A DNA stretch of 64,000 nt, from positions 1,736,001 through 1,800,000 of the forward strand of contig CBDATO010000001.1 in the NCBI GenBank assembly GCA_965199805.1. Direction: 5' to 3'. This DNA comes from DATAZK01 sp965199805. Lineage in GTDB: Bacteria; Actinomycetota; Actinomycetes; Frankiales; Frankiaceae. Position numbers and translations under genes: made by a program. How positions within the stretch are numbered: the first letter of the stretch is position 1; the number at the start of each line of letters is the position of its first letter. Below, one piece after another: positions 18,703 through 28,969 of this stretch. Under the pieces are notes generated by a model that worked only from the letters and a program-made list of their open reading frames with translations, had not been told where the DNA came from and did no database searches.

Positions 18703-19335
18703 ATGCCCGACCACGGCGCGTTCAGCGACGAGGAGCTCGCTGACGCTGCGCAGGCCGGGTACGGGGACGCCGAGGCCGCGCTGCTCTCGCGTTACCGGCC
18801 GTTCGTGCGGGCGAAGGCCCGGTCGTACTTCCTGGCCGGCGGCGACGACCAGGACGTCATCCAGGAAGGCCTGATCGGCCTGTTCAAGGCCGTGCGCGAC
18901 TACGACCCCGACCAGCACATGTCGTTCCGCGGCTTCGCCGACCTGTGCGTCACCCGGCAGCTGATCACCGCCGTCAAGACGGCGACCCGCTACAAGCACG
19001 GCCCGCTCAACAGCTACGTGTCGTTTTCCCGCTCGGTCGGCGACGACGACGACGGCGAGCGCCTGCTGTCCGACGTGCTGCCCGCGTCGCCGCACGACGA
19101 TCCCGCCGAGCGCGTCACCAGCGTCGAGCGGGTGCGGGAGCTGCAGGCCTACGTCGACAGCGCGCTGTCCGACCTCGAGGTCGACGTGCTGCGCATGTAC
19201 GTCGAGGGCCGCAGCTACTCCGAGATCGCCGACGTGCTCAGCCGGCACACCAAGTCCGTCGACAACGCACTGCAGCGCATCAAGCGCAAGATCGACGGTC
19301 ACCTCCGCGACCGTGAGGTGGCGGAGCGGGGCTGA
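18703..19335 (+). CDS. sigH: RNA polymerase sigma factor of the SigH/Spo0H type
   Basis: A 210-residue sigma factor with region 2 (VRAKARSYFLAGGDDQDVIQ) and region 4 (LSRHTKSVDNALQRIKRK). The match to Bacillus SigH/Spo0H is striking across both regions, including ITAVKTATRYKHGPLNSY. It is not the mycobacterial stress factor called SigH, which is an ECF sigma. It lies downstream of rlmB exactly as sigH does in Bacillus. AGGAGG at 18689-18694 sets the start. The 146-bp upstream gap shows no confident promoter. Its regulon here is unknown, and no anti-sigma gene is adjacent unless the next small ORF is one. Confidence 0.9.
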   Translation: MPDHGAFSDEELADAAQAGYGDAEAALLSRYRPFVRAKARSYFLAGGDDQDVIQEGLIGLFKAVRDYDPDQHMSFRGFADLCVTRQLITAVKTATRYKHGPLNSYVSFSRSVGDDDDGERLLSDVLPASPHDDPAERVTSVERVRELQAYVDSALSDLEVDVLRMYVEGRSYSEIADVLSRHTKSVDNALQRIKRKIDGHLRDREVAERG

Positions 19336-19337
19336 CC

Positions 19338-19550
19338 GTGGAGATCGTGTACGAGGACGGCACCTGCCGGCCTGCGGACGCCGACCACTTCACGTTCGAG
19401 CGGGCCCATCTCACGCTCACGCGCTGGCAGCTCGTCCTCGGCCGGCCGCGCGAGATCGTGGTCCGGCGCCTCGCGCTGCAGGGCCCGCCGCCGATCCTCG
19501 GGGTGCTGAGCTGCGTCGACGGGCCGTTGCCCGCGGCGCTGGTTGACTGA
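19338..19550 (+). CDS. Small hypothetical protein downstream of sigH
   Basis: A 70-residue ORF starting GTG two bases after the sigH stop. The sequence shows alternating hydrophobic/charged residues (LTRWQLVLGRPREIVVRRLAL) without membrane segments, HTH or cysteine pairs. I do not recognise a family. Tight spacing and its position before the SRAP gene suggest it is in the same transcript. It might modulate the sigma factor, but nothing in the sequence shows this. Confidence 0.5.
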   Translation: MEIVYEDGTCRPADADHFTFERAHLTLTRWQLVLGRPREIVVRRLALQGPPPILGVLSCVDGPLPAALVD

Positions 19551-19555
19551 CCGGT

Positions 19556-20350
19556 ATGTGCGGCCGTTACGCCTCGATGCGCGACACCGCCGATCTCGTG
19601 CTGCTGACCGGGGCGGACGACGAGACCGGTGATCTGCAGGATCCCCGTGTCGACCCGCCCGCCGTGCCCGACCGCTCCGCCAACGTGGCGCCCACCGACC
19701 CGGTGCGGGTCCTGCTGCAGGCGGGCGGCGGCCGTCGCCTGCGCCGGGTGCGCTGGGGCCTGGTCCCGCCGTGGAGCCGTGACACCACCGGCGCCGCCCG
19801 CATGATCAATGCACGGGTCGAGACGGTCGCGGAGAAGCCGGCCTACCGGCGCGCGATCCGCACCGCACGCTGCGTGCTCCCGGCGGACGGCTGGTACGAG
19901 TGGCAGCGCACGCCGGCTCCCGACGGCACCCGCCCGGCGATCACCCGCACCCCCTACCTGGTGCAGCGCGAGGACGGCGCCCCGCTGTGGCTGGCCGGGA
20001 TCTGGGCCCGGTGGCATCCCCCGGGCGGCGGCGAGCCGGTGACGACGGCGGCGGTGCTGACCGGCCCGGCGCCGGATCCCCTGACCTGGTTGCACGAGCG
20101 AGCCCCCCTCACGGTCCCCGACCGCGACCTCGACGCCTGGCTCGCAGCCGACGGCAGTGACCCGCAGCCGGCGCTGGATGCCCTGGTCGGCGTCGGTTAC
20201 CCGCGCTTGCACTGGCACGAGGTCGGCCGCGGCATCGGCCAGGTCCGCGACAAGGGTGCCCACCTCATGGGACCCGTCGCGGACGTCCCGCTCCCAGGTG
20301 AGCCGCCGGCCGTCCCGGCCTCGTCGGCGGAGCCGCTCGCCCTCTTCTGA
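19556..20350 (+). CDS. SOS response-associated peptidase (SRAP/HMCES-YedK family)
   Basis: A 264-residue SRAP protein that crosslinks to abasic sites in single-stranded DNA and shields them. Cys2 of MCGRY is the residue that forms the thiazolidine link. NVAPT, WGLVPPWS, GWYEW with the conserved Glu, and LHERAPLTVP with the conserved His are all present. The initiator methionine must be removed for activity, so the ATG at 19556 is certain. Other SRAP genes respond to DNA damage; no LexA-type box is evident here. Confidence 0.92.
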   Translation: MCGRYASMRDTADLVLLTGADDETGDLQDPRVDPPAVPDRSANVAPTDPVRVLLQAGGGRRLRRVRWGLVPPWSRDTTGAARMINARVETVAEKPAYRRAIRTARCVLPADGWYEWQRTPAPDGTRPAITRTPYLVQREDGAPLWLAGIWARWHPPGGGEPVTTAAVLTGPAPDPLTWLHERAPLTVPDRDLDAWLAADGSDPQPALDALVGVGYPRLHWHEVGRGIGQVRDKGAHLMGPVADVPLPGEPPAVPASSAEPLALF

Positions 20351-20352
20351 GC

Positions 20353-20404
20353 GGTCCGGCAGGGCCAGGACTTCCGGTGTCGGAAAGTTGGCCTGCCGAC
20401 CGAC
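20353..20404 (+). terminator. Possible terminator after the SRAP gene
   Basis: GGTCCGGCAGGGCCAG and TTGGCCTGCCGACC form an imperfect GC-rich hairpin with two bulged bases, directly after the SRAP stop codon. It would separate the housekeeping block from the exporter gene. No T-tract is present. Confidence 0.35.
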
Positions 20405-20497
20405 GATGAGTTGTGATGCGAAGCGCCGTCACACGAGTGCGCGACGTTTTGTCACACCCGGATGCCACGCTGCGTCCTGGGATCGATGGAGGCAGCG

Positions 20498-22039
20498 ATG
20501 ACCGACGGAGCCATCCCTCGACGGGCAGGAGCGAATCAGGTGACGACGCAAGCCGATCCGAGGCGCTGGAAGGCGCTGGCGGTGCTGGCCCTGGTGCAGT
20601 TCATGCTGATCCTCGACGTGACGGTGGTGAACGTCGCGCTGCCCAACATCCAGAAGGATCTGGACTTCAGCACCGCCGGGCTCGCCTGGGTGGTCGACGG
20701 ATACGTGCTGACGGCGGGTGGCCTGCTGCTGCTCGGCGGCCGGCTGTCCGACATCTTCGGCCGCAAGCGGATGTTCCTCACCGGCGTGGCGATCTTCGGC
20801 ATCACGTCGATCACCTGCGGTCTCGCACAGGACCCGGCGATGCTCGTCACGAGCCGCTTCCTGCAGGGGGTCGGTGAGGCGCTCGCCTCCCCGGCCGCGC
20901 TCGGCCTGGTGGCGCTCCTGTTCCCCGACCCGAAGGAGCGCACCAAGGCGCTCGGCGTCTGGGGCGGCATCGCCGGCCTCGGCGGCACGCTCGGCTCGGT
21001 CATCTCCGGCGTCATCGTCGACATCGGCCCGAGCAGCTGGCGTTGGATCTTCCTGATCAACATCCCGGTCGCCGCCTTCGCGCTCGTGATGGTGCCGCGC
21101 CTGGTCGACGAGAGCCGCGCCGAGCGGGTGAAGGCGACGACCGGCCATTCGCGGCCCGACATCCCCGGTGCCGCCACGGCCACCTTCGGCCTGGTCGCGC
21201 TGGTCTACGGCATCCTGCGGGGCGGTGAGTCGGGCTGGGGAGACACGCTCACGGTCATCTCGCTCGTCGGCGGCGTCGCGCTGCTCACCGCGTTCGTCCT
21301 CATCGAGAAGCAGACCCGCGACCCGCTCATCCCGCTGCGCTTCTTCTCCAACCGCACGCGGGTGGCCACCAACGGCGTCACGATCTTCTTCTCCAGCGGC
21401 TTCTTCGCCTACTTCTACCTGCAGACCCTCTTCCTGCAGCAGGTGCAGGGCTGGTCGCCGTTGAAGACCGGTCTCTCCTACCTCCCGTTCGGCGTCGGCA
21501 TCTCGGTGGCCATCGGCCTCGGCACCGCGCTGCTGCCGAGGATCGGCGCCAAACGGGTGCTGCTCCTGGGCTTCACCCTGTGCGCCGTCGCACTCGGGCT
21601 GCTCTCCCGGCTGGAGATCGACTCCTCCTACGCCGGGGTGATCCTGCCCAGCATGATCATGCTCGCGGTCGGGGCCGGCCTCTCCTTCCCCGCCATCACC
21701 AATGCGGCGTTGAACGAGGTCTCCGGCGAGGACGCGAGCCTCGCCTCGGGGGTGCAGAGCGCGGTCCAGCAGATCGGCGGGGCGCTCGGCATCGCCGTCT
21801 TCACCACCATCGCCGTCTCCTACATCAGCGGCCGCTCCCCGCAGTCCCCGGACTTCCGGGTCCATGTCACCGACGGCTACGCGGCCGGCTTCTTCTGGGC
21901 CGCCATCGTCATGGCCATCGGCATCGTGGTGATCGCGATCGCCGTCGAGAAGGTCGTGACGGCACCCGCCGATCCGGCGGCGGCCCTGCCGGCCGTGGGA
22001 GAGGACGCCGATCCGCAGCCGTTGACCGCCCGCTCCTGA
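20498..22039 (+). CDS. MFS drug exporter, DHA2 (EmrB/QacA) type
   Basis: A 513-residue protein with about 14 hydrophobic segments. It has the early QFMLILDVTVVNVALPNIQ segment typical of DHA2 exporters, motif A GGRLSDIFGRKRMF and a motif-C-like stretch in helix 5. Members use the proton gradient to export antibiotics, dyes or metabolites; the substrate cannot be assigned. ATG 20498 is chosen because TGGAGG lies 5 bases upstream, in preference to ATG 20462. No regulator gene is adjacent upstream. Confidence 0.9.
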   Translation: MTDGAIPRRAGANQVTTQADPRRWKALAVLALVQFMLILDVTVVNVALPNIQKDLDFSTAGLAWVVDGYVLTAGGLLLLGGRLSDIFGRKRMFLTGVAIFGITSITCGLAQDPAMLVTSRFLQGVGEALASPAALGLVALLFPDPKERTKALGVWGGIAGLGGTLGSVISGVIVDIGPSSWRWIFLINIPVAAFALVMVPRLVDESRAERVKATTGHSRPDIPGAATATFGLVALVYGILRGGESGWGDTLTVISLVGGVALLTAFVLIEKQTRDPLIPLRFFSNRTRVATNGVTIFFSSGFFAYFYLQTLFLQQVQGWSPLKTGLSYLPFGVGISVAIGLGTALLPRIGAKRVLLLGFTLCAVALGLLSRLEIDSSYAGVILPSMIMLAVGAGLSFPAITNAALNEVSGEDASLASGVQSAVQQIGGALGIAVFTTIAVSYISGRSPQSPDFRVHVTDGYAAGFFWAAIVMAIGIVVIAIAVEKVVTAPADPAAALPAVGEDADPQPLTARS

Positions 22040-22169
22040 CCGCACCGGGTCATCGCGGGCGGGAGCCCCGGGCGGCGGCGCACACGGCGCCGGCCGCCGG
22101 TAGGGAGGCAGCCCTACGATGGAGCGAACGTCCGGCCCCGGACCCGTCCAGGGGCATTCCGGACGGTTC

Positions 22170-22241
22170 GCCCCCGTGGCTCAGTGGCAGAGCAGCCGCC
22201 TTGTAAGCGGCAGGTCGTCCGTTCGATCCGGACCGGGGGCT
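22170..22241 (+). tRNA. tRNA-Thr (anticodon UGU)
   Basis: A 72-base cloverleaf reads cleanly: acceptor GCCCCCG/CGGGGGC, D-stem GCTC/GAGC, anticodon stem GCCGC/GCGGC with loop CTTGTAA (anticodon TGT), and T-stem GTCCG/CGGAC with loop TTCGATC. The discriminator base is T and no 3' CCA is encoded. It reads ACA, a rare codon in this GC-rich genome. Confidence 0.96.
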
Positions 22242-22339
22242 CTCGCGGAAGGGCGGCCGGCCCGGGCCCGACCCCGCGCCGCGCGGGTGAGGTGGGCCGC
22301 AGGCGGGATCATCGGAGCCGAATGGGAAAGGATCGGCGT

Positions 22340-22540
22340 ATGCCGAAACTCTTCTCCCGCGCCGCCATCGCCGGCGCCGCCTTCCAGCAGGCGCGCAAGT
22401 TCCTCGCCAGCCCCAAGGGCAAGCAGATGGTCGCCCAGGCGCGTACCCGCGCGCAGGACCCGGCCACCCGCGCCAAGGTCAACGAATTCGTCGGGAAGGT
22501 CCGCGGCGGAAGCAAGACGCCGCCACCCAGCACCCGCTGA
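22340..22540 (+). CDS. Small basic hypothetical protein
   Basis: A 66-residue, Lys/Arg/Ala-rich protein starting MPKLFSRAAIAGAAFQQARK. It is mostly predicted helix and has no membrane segment or cysteine. AAAGGA lies 7 bases before the ATG at 22340; an in-frame ATG at 22322 is less well placed. Homologues of unknown function, annotated simply as hypothetical, are common in actinobacteria. It lies between tRNA-Thr and the MerR-like frame. Confidence 0.55.
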   Translation: MPKLFSRAAIAGAAFQQARKFLASPKGKQMVAQARTRAQDPATRAKVNEFVGKVRGGSKTPPPSTR

Positions 22541-22555
22541 GCCTGCGGGCGAAAC

Positions 22556-22576
22556 TTGACACGGTCGTGCTAACCT
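22556..22576 (+). promoter_or_regulatory. Possible promoter/operator of the MerR-like frame
   Basis: TTGACA (22556-22561) and TAACCT (22571-22576) lie just before the GTG at 22585. They are only 9 bases apart, too close to pair as one promoter. TAACCT alone is well placed for a leaderless transcript starting at the GTG. No clear dyad for a MerR dimer is visible. Confidence 0.3.
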
Positions 22577-22584
22577 GACCCTCA

Positions 22585-23058
22585 GTGAGCACGCAGCAGA
22601 GTATTCAGCAGGCGAGTGAGTCCACCGGGTGGTCTCCTCGCATGCTGCGTTATCTGGAGAGCAGCGGGCTCATCCGTCCCATGCGTACGCCGGGCGGCCA
22701 CCGGGTCTACGGGCCCGGGCAGCTGCAGCGGCTGCGTGACCTGCGCGCCATCGTCGAGCGGTTCGACATCGGACTGACCGACGTGGCGTTCGAGTTGCGC
22801 CAGCGCACCGAGCCCGAGCTGGCTCAGGCGCTGGACGCGTGGTTCGGCGCGGTGCATCGAGTGGCGGCCCCGGCTCGCGCCTCGCTCTACCGCAAGCTGG
22901 CCGACGAGATGGAGCCGATCCCGGACTCCGCCGCCGAGCACACCGACAGGTCGGCTGCGTCGGTCGATCAGCACGCCCCGCCGGGCACCGAGCGCTACAC
23001 CGGCGGTCACCGTTCCGAGACACCCCGCAGTCCCCACCCACAGACTGGAGCAGCAGCG
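22585..23058 (+). CDS. MerR-type HTH module, open in frame into ahcY
   Basis: Residues 8-75 are a MerR winged helix: STGWSPRMLRYLESSGLIRP, then RTPGGHRVYGPGQLQRLRDL. A helical stretch follows (about 75-115) and a Pro/Ser/His/Gln-rich tail. MerR proteins bind promoter spacers as dimers and respond to a ligand through the C-terminal part. There is no stop codon before ahcY: the frame runs straight on through the ahcY ATG to 24546, giving a possible 653-residue fusion. The last ten codons before the ahcY ATG lose the strong third-position G/C bias, which hints that coding pressure ends near 23030. The interval given is the part before the ahcY ATG. Confidence 0.7.
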
Positions 23059-24546
<1,488 letters not shown>

Positions 24547-24566
24547 TCTTTGACGTTCAGTTCACG

Positions 24567-24607
24567 AATCGCCTCGGCGCCCGGTTTACCCGGGAGCCGG
24601 GGCGATT
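24567..24607 (+). terminator. Rho-independent terminator after ahcY
   Basis: An 18-bp stem (24567-24584 with 24590-24607, one G-U pair and one mismatch) with a 5-base loop TTTAC begins 20 bases after the ahcY stop. The 3' arm ends in ATTT followed by GTCATATT. Confidence 0.85.
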
Positions 24608-24673
24608 TGTCATATTCGGTGAACAATCGCTTACCATGGAACAAGTTTCCGGCCGGATAGGAGTAACCCCTCG

Positions 24674-25309
24674 GTGCCCAGCGACTCCCACTCGGGGGCA
24701 AATCGGACATCAGCGGCCGATCGGCGTGAAGCGATCATCGATATCGCAGCTGCCCAATTCGCCCGTACCGGCTATCACGGCGTCTCGATGCGCGACATCG
24801 CCAAGGTCCACGGTTCGTCGGTGGCCAGCCTGTACAACCACTTCCCGAGCAAGGACGCCTTGCTGCTGGCTGTCGGCGCCCGTTACTACGACAGCTTCAT
24901 CCAGCGTCTCGAGGCCGCCGCCACCGCCGACGGTGACAACCGGCACCGGCTGGTGGAGATGGTCCGGGTGTCGATGCAGCAGGGCATGCGCTACCGCGAC
25001 GAGTACGTGTCGCTGTCGCGCGACCGCTACCACATCCGCAAGTCGCCCGGCCTCGAGCCGCTCGTCGCCGCGGTCGAGCACTGCCTGGAGCTCTGGTACC
25101 AGGTGATGCGTGCGGGTCAGGCCGACGGCTCCGTGCGTCCCGACCTGGATCCGGCCACGACGATCTGGGCGGCGCTCATCGCCGTGAGCGGGCTCATCGA
25201 CACCAACAGCATGACGGCGATCGCGGGAAGCCCGCCGACCTCGCCGGTGTCGACTCTGTGCACGATCTTCAGCGAGGGACTGCGCCCGGTGGATCCGTCG
25301 CGGACGTAG
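24674..25309 (+). CDS. TetR-family transcriptional regulator
   Basis: A 211-residue regulator. The N-terminal HTH (about 17-62) reads AAAQFARTGYHGVSMRDIAK and GSSVASLYNHFPSKDALL. The C-terminal ligand-binding domain is helical and unassigned; its pattern recalls KstR2- or FadR-like acyl-CoA sensors, but this is weak. AGGAG lies 10 bases before the GTG. A short dyad GGAA-N5-TTCC at 24638-24650 just upstream may be an operator. Its 3' end overlaps the convergent transporter-like gene by 41 bases. Confidence 0.88.
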   Translation: MPSDSHSGANRTSAADRREAIIDIAAAQFARTGYHGVSMRDIAKVHGSSVASLYNHFPSKDALLLAVGARYYDSFIQRLEAAATADGDNRHRLVEMVRVSMQQGMRYRDEYVSLSRDRYHIRKSPGLEPLVAAVEHCLELWYQVMRAGQADGSVRPDLDPATTIWAALIAVSGLIDTNSMTAIAGSPPTSPVSTLCTIFSEGLRPVDPSRT

Positions 25310-26303
25310 CACCGGCTGCCGCCACCGGGCGGGCCGCGGCGCGTACTGCACCGTCGGGGGCGTCCCCGGCGCCCTGCTGAGCGGTCACGAGATCCGCCGG
25401 CGCGGCCGACCGGGCGTGCCCGGCCCCTGCCTCGGCGGCCAGCACGTTGCTCACGGTGGGCTGGCGGGCGAGCAGGACGAGCCCGGTGACCAGCAGCGGC
25501 ATCGCGGCGACGAAGGCGATCAGGCCCGGCCCGTGCGGCACCGGCTCACCGAAGATGGCGAGGCCGGCGGCCGCGGGGAGCAGCGCGGCGAAGGCGCTGC
25601 ACACCGGCACCGCCACGATGGCCGCCCCGTGCTGCAGCGCCCGGGAGAGCAGGCTGAGCGAGAGCAATGCCGCGACGATCAGGATGTACGGCGCCGGCGT
25701 CAACGCCTGGTGCCAGATGCTGTGGTCCTTGAGCGAGAGGCTGATCTGCCGGGTGCACAGCGTCGCGGCGGCGTACGAGATGCCGGCCGCACCGGCCATG
25801 ACGGCGGTGCCCGCCCCGGTGGAGCGCGTACGGCCCGCGACGACGGCCGCCACCCCGGCGAAGACGACGGCCCCCGCGAGAATCATCTGCTCGCCGAGGC
25901 TCGCCTCCCGTCCGACCGAGTGCCCGGACGTCCCGAAGGCCACGGTCAGCAGGGCGCCGCCGAGCAGGATGACCCCGATGCCGACGAGCCCGATGCGCGT
26001 CATCCGCTCGTGCACGACGCGGGTGGCCAGCAGGGCCAGCACGATCATGTCGAAGAGCAGCAAAGGAGTCACGAAGGCGGCCGGCGCGAGTGCGAGCGCC
26101 ACCGCCTCGAAGCCGAACCCCCCGAAGTCGGTGGCCGCCCCCGCCAGCCACAGCTTGTTGCGCATCAGCTTGGCGAGCAGGCCCAGCCCGAGGCCGCTGC
26201 CGTCGGAGGTCTGCCGCGCGGCGAGCGCCTGCAGCAAGGGACCACCGCCGTAACAGGTCGCGGCGGCGAGCGCGCAGATGAGGCCCAGCACCAGACCGTT
26301 CAC
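25269..26303 (-). CDS. DMT/EamA-like multi-pass membrane protein
   Basis: A 344-residue protein with about nine or ten hydrophobic helices and a disordered Ala/Pro/Thr-rich C-terminal tail (about 290-344). The N-terminus resembles NIPA/DMT-superfamily proteins (GLICALAAATCYGGGPLLQALAARQ), and FGEPVPHGP near the end matches EamA proteins. The transported molecule is unknown. The tail overlaps the end of the TetR gene by 41 bases on the opposite strand. The 233-bp gap upstream (26304-26536) has an AT-rich patch with TTGATAATG but no confident promoter. Confidence 0.7.
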   Translation of the reverse strand: MNGLVLGLICALAAATCYGGGPLLQALAARQTSDGSGLGLGLLAKLMRNKLWLAGAATDFGGFGFEAVALALAPAAFVTPLLLFDMIVLALLATRVVHERMTRIGLVGIGVILLGGALLTVAFGTSGHSVGREASLGEQMILAGAVVFAGVAAVVAGRTRSTGAGTAVMAGAAGISYAAATLCTRQISLSLKDHSIWHQALTPAPYILIVAALLSLSLLSRALQHGAAIVAVPVCSAFAALLPAAAGLAIFGEPVPHGPGLIAFVAAMPLLVTGLVLLARQPTVSNVLAAEAGAGHARSAAPADLVTAQQGAGDAPDGAVRAAARPVAAAGATSATDPPGAVPR

Positions 26304-26536
26304 CGGATCACCATGTCAGTGTCATCGGCACGCAATCCCGCGAATGTCAGGGGCAGGACAGCTTCTCTTCGAGATTCACGGAAGCCATTCCCGGACAAGC
26401 AGCCCGATCACGGCAGACGCAGCACGCACAAAGCCGCTCCGCGCCAAGACGACCGCCCGAACATCACTGAGTCAATTGATAATGTGGCATTGACGTCGGC
26501 GTCCCGCCCGACGGCCTCAGGCTGCAGGAGCTCCCC

Positions 26537-27565
26537 ATGCGTTGCGCGCTACGCGCCCGGCGGACCGCGCTGCCCGTCATCGACCTGGCGCAGGCCGGCG
26601 GCCGGCGGCGGGCCGACCTGCTCGAGCGGCTGCGGTCGGCCGCCGCCGGCCCCGGGGCCTTCTACGTGAGCAACCCCGGCATCCCGCCCGGCTTCGGGGG
26701 TCTGGTGCTGTCCGGGGCCCGGAGCTTCTTCACCTCCCCGCTCGACGACCGGATGCGCGTCGCCGCCCTGCTCTCCCCGCACTTCCGGGGCTGGACGCCG
26801 GCGGCCCGGCCGTTCGGTGAGCGGTTCGACCTCGGTCCCGAGCACGTCGCCCCTCCGGTCGGCCCCGATGATCCGCCGTGGCACCGGCTGACCGGTCCCA
26901 ACCTGTGGCCGCCGACGCAGCCGCACCTCGAGCCGCTGCTGCTCGCCTTCAACGAGTCCCTGCTCGGCCTGGCCGAACGGATCATGCGCCTGCTGACGGT
27001 CTCACTGGGGCTGCCGGGTGACGCCTTCGACGAGGCCCTCGCCCCGGAGCCGCACACCCAGCTCGCCCTGATCCGTCACCCCGAGGGGGAGGACGCCGGG
27101 CTGCACAAGGACTACGGTTTCCTGACCCTGCTGTTGCAGGACAGCCGGTCCGGCGACGGAGGGGTACGCGTGGGCATCGAGGGGCGTGCTGCATCCGTGA
27201 CGTCGAGCCCGGCGGCGCGGAGCGTCGACGTGCCCGGCCTGGGCACGCCGGGTGAGACCTTCCTGGTCACGGTCGGCCGGCTGCTCGAGACGGCGACGGA
27301 CGGCTACCTGCGGGCGGCCCCGTACGGGCTCTCGCCCTCGGCGAGCGGCCGCATCACGGTGCCCTTCACGCTGGGGCCGGCGCTGGACGCGACCGTCCCA
27401 GCATTGTCCCTCCCCTCGCGGCTCGCCGCCGTGGCCCGCGGCGTCGCTGACGACCCCGCCGACCCGCTGCTCGCCGGCTACGGCGCGTACGCCCTGAGAG
27501 GCCGGCTGCAGGCCCACCCGCAGGTGGCTGAGCGTCACCATCCCGAGCTGCTGACCACCGGCTGA
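26537..27565 (+). CDS. 2-oxoglutarate/Fe(II) oxygenase-like protein lacking the distal His
   Basis: A 342-residue member of the isopenicillin-N-synthase-like family: N-terminal LPVIDLAQ segment, then LHKDYGFLTLLLQD with iron ligands H190 and D192. At the place of the third ligand (usually PHRV) the sequence reads RAAPYGLSPSASGRITVPF, with Y263 where His is expected, and RxS replaced by R-I-T. Either iron is held differently or the protein is no longer an oxygenase. AGGAG precedes the ATG. It lies 35 bases upstream of metY and could share its transcript. The substrate is unknown. Confidence 0.75.
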   Translation: MRCALRARRTALPVIDLAQAGGRRRADLLERLRSAAAGPGAFYVSNPGIPPGFGGLVLSGARSFFTSPLDDRMRVAALLSPHFRGWTPAARPFGERFDLGPEHVAPPVGPDDPPWHRLTGPNLWPPTQPHLEPLLLAFNESLLGLAERIMRLLTVSLGLPGDAFDEALAPEPHTQLALIRHPEGEDAGLHKDYGFLTLLLQDSRSGDGGVRVGIEGRAASVTSSPAARSVDVPGLGTPGETFLVTVGRLLETATDGYLRAAPYGLSPSASGRITVPFTLGPALDATVPALSLPSRLAAVARGVADDPADPLLAGYGAYALRGRLQAHPQVAERHHPELLTTG

Positions 27566-27600
27566 CCGCGTCAGCGCCGCTCATCGCAAGGAGAGATCAC

Positions 27601-28947
27601 ATGACCACCGAAGCCCCCGACACCACCCCGGTCCCGCCGCCGCACGAGCCCGACACCAAGGGTTGGTCGTTCGAGACCAAGCAGGTGCACGCGGGTGCCG
27701 CCCCGGACCCGGCGACCAACGCGCGGGCGACCCCGATCTACCAGACGACGTCGTTCGTCTTCCGCGACACCCAGCACGCCGCCGACCTCTTCAGCCTGGC
27801 CGAGCCCGGCAACATCTACTCGCGGATCATGAACCCGACGCAGGACGTGCTCGAGCAGCGGATCACCGCGCTCGAGGGCGGCGTCGCCGCGGTGGCGGTC
27901 GCCAGCGGGCAGGCCGCCGAGACCCTGACGTTCCTCACGCTGGCGCAGGCCGGTGACCACATCGTCTCCAGCGCGAGCCTGTACGGCGGCACCTACAACC
28001 TGCTGCACTACACGCTGCCCAAGCTGGGCATCACGGTCACCTTCGTCGACGACCCCGACGACCTGGACGCCTGGCGCGCCGCCGTCACCGACACCACCCG
28101 GCTGTTCTACGCCGAGACCCTGGGCAACCCGCGCAGCAACGTCCTCGACATCCGCGCGGTGGCCGACATCGCCCACGAGGTCGGCGTCCCGCTCGTCGTC
28201 GACAACACGGTGCCGACCCCGTACCTGCTGCGCCCGCTCGAGCACGGCGCCGACATCGTCGTGCACAGCGCGACGAAGTTCCTCGGCGGCCACGGCACCA
28301 CCATCGGCGGCGTGGTCGTCGACGGCGGCACCTTCGACTTCGGTGCGAACGCCGAGCGCCACCCCGGCTTCCACGAGCCCGACCCGAGCTACCACGGCCT
28401 GCAGTACTGGCCCGCGCTCGGCCCGGGCGCCTTCGCCGCGAAGCTGCGCGTGCAGTACCTGCGCGACATGGGCCCGGCGATCTCGCCGTTCGCCTCGTTC
28501 CTGCTGCTGCAGGGCGTCGAGACGCTCTCGCTGCGCATGGAGCGGCACACGGCGAACGCGCAGGCGCTCGCCGAGTGGCTCGAGGCTCGCGACGAGGTCG
28601 AGACCGTGCACTACGCCGGCCTGCCAGGCAGCCCGTGGCACGCTAACCAGCAGAAGTACCTGCCGAACGGCGCGGGCGCGATCGTGGCGTTCGAGCTGCA
28701 CGGTGGCGTCGAGGCGGGCAAGAAGTTCGTCGACGCGGTGGAGCTCTTCAGCCACCTGGCCAACATCGGTGACGTCCGCAGCCTGATCATCCACCCGGCG
28801 AGCACGACGCATTCGCAGCTGGCGGACACCGAGCAGGCCGCGTCGGGCGTCACCCCGGGGCTCATCCGGCTGTCGGTCGGGCTCGAGGGGCTCGAGGACC
28901 TCAAGGCCGATCTCGAGGCCGGGTTCCGCGCCGCGAAGGAGGCCTGA
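27601..28947 (+). CDS. metY: O-acetylhomoserine sulfhydrylase (aminocarboxypropyltransferase)
   Basis: A 448-residue Cys/Met-metabolism PLP enzyme that makes homocysteine from O-acetylhomoserine and sulfide. PLP Lys is K226 in HSATKFLGGHG. TPIYQTTSFVF, YSRIMNPTQDVLE and LGNPRSNVLDI are typical of MetY rather than MetB. AAGGAGAG lies 8 bases before the ATG. The downstream partner is metX, giving a direct-sulfhydrylation pair. There is no SAM riboswitch in the short gap to the preceding gene. Confidence 0.94.
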   Translation: MTTEAPDTTPVPPPHEPDTKGWSFETKQVHAGAAPDPATNARATPIYQTTSFVFRDTQHAADLFSLAEPGNIYSRIMNPTQDVLEQRITALEGGVAAVAVASGQAAETLTFLTLAQAGDHIVSSASLYGGTYNLLHYTLPKLGITVTFVDDPDDLDAWRAAVTDTTRLFYAETLGNPRSNVLDIRAVADIAHEVGVPLVVDNTVPTPYLLRPLEHGADIVVHSATKFLGGHGTTIGGVVVDGGTFDFGANAERHPGFHEPDPSYHGLQYWPALGPGAFAAKLRVQYLRDMGPAISPFASFLLLQGVETLSLRMERHTANAQALAEWLEARDEVETVHYAGLPGSPWHANQQKYLPNGAGAIVAFELHGGVEAGKKFVDAVELFSHLANIGDVRSLIIHPASTTHSQLADTEQAASGVTPGLIRLSVGLEGLEDLKADLEAGFRAAKEA

Positions 28948-28969
28948 GCAGCCCGTACGCTCAGCGCCC

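Noticed and set aside
16177..19302. 1041-residue open frame antisense to cysS, rlmB and sigH
   Set aside because: It spans three well-supported genes on the other strand and has low-complexity composition. An artefact of high GC.
27566..27600. SAM riboswitch expected before metY
   Set aside because: The gap is 35 bases, too short, and has no S-box or other SAM motif.
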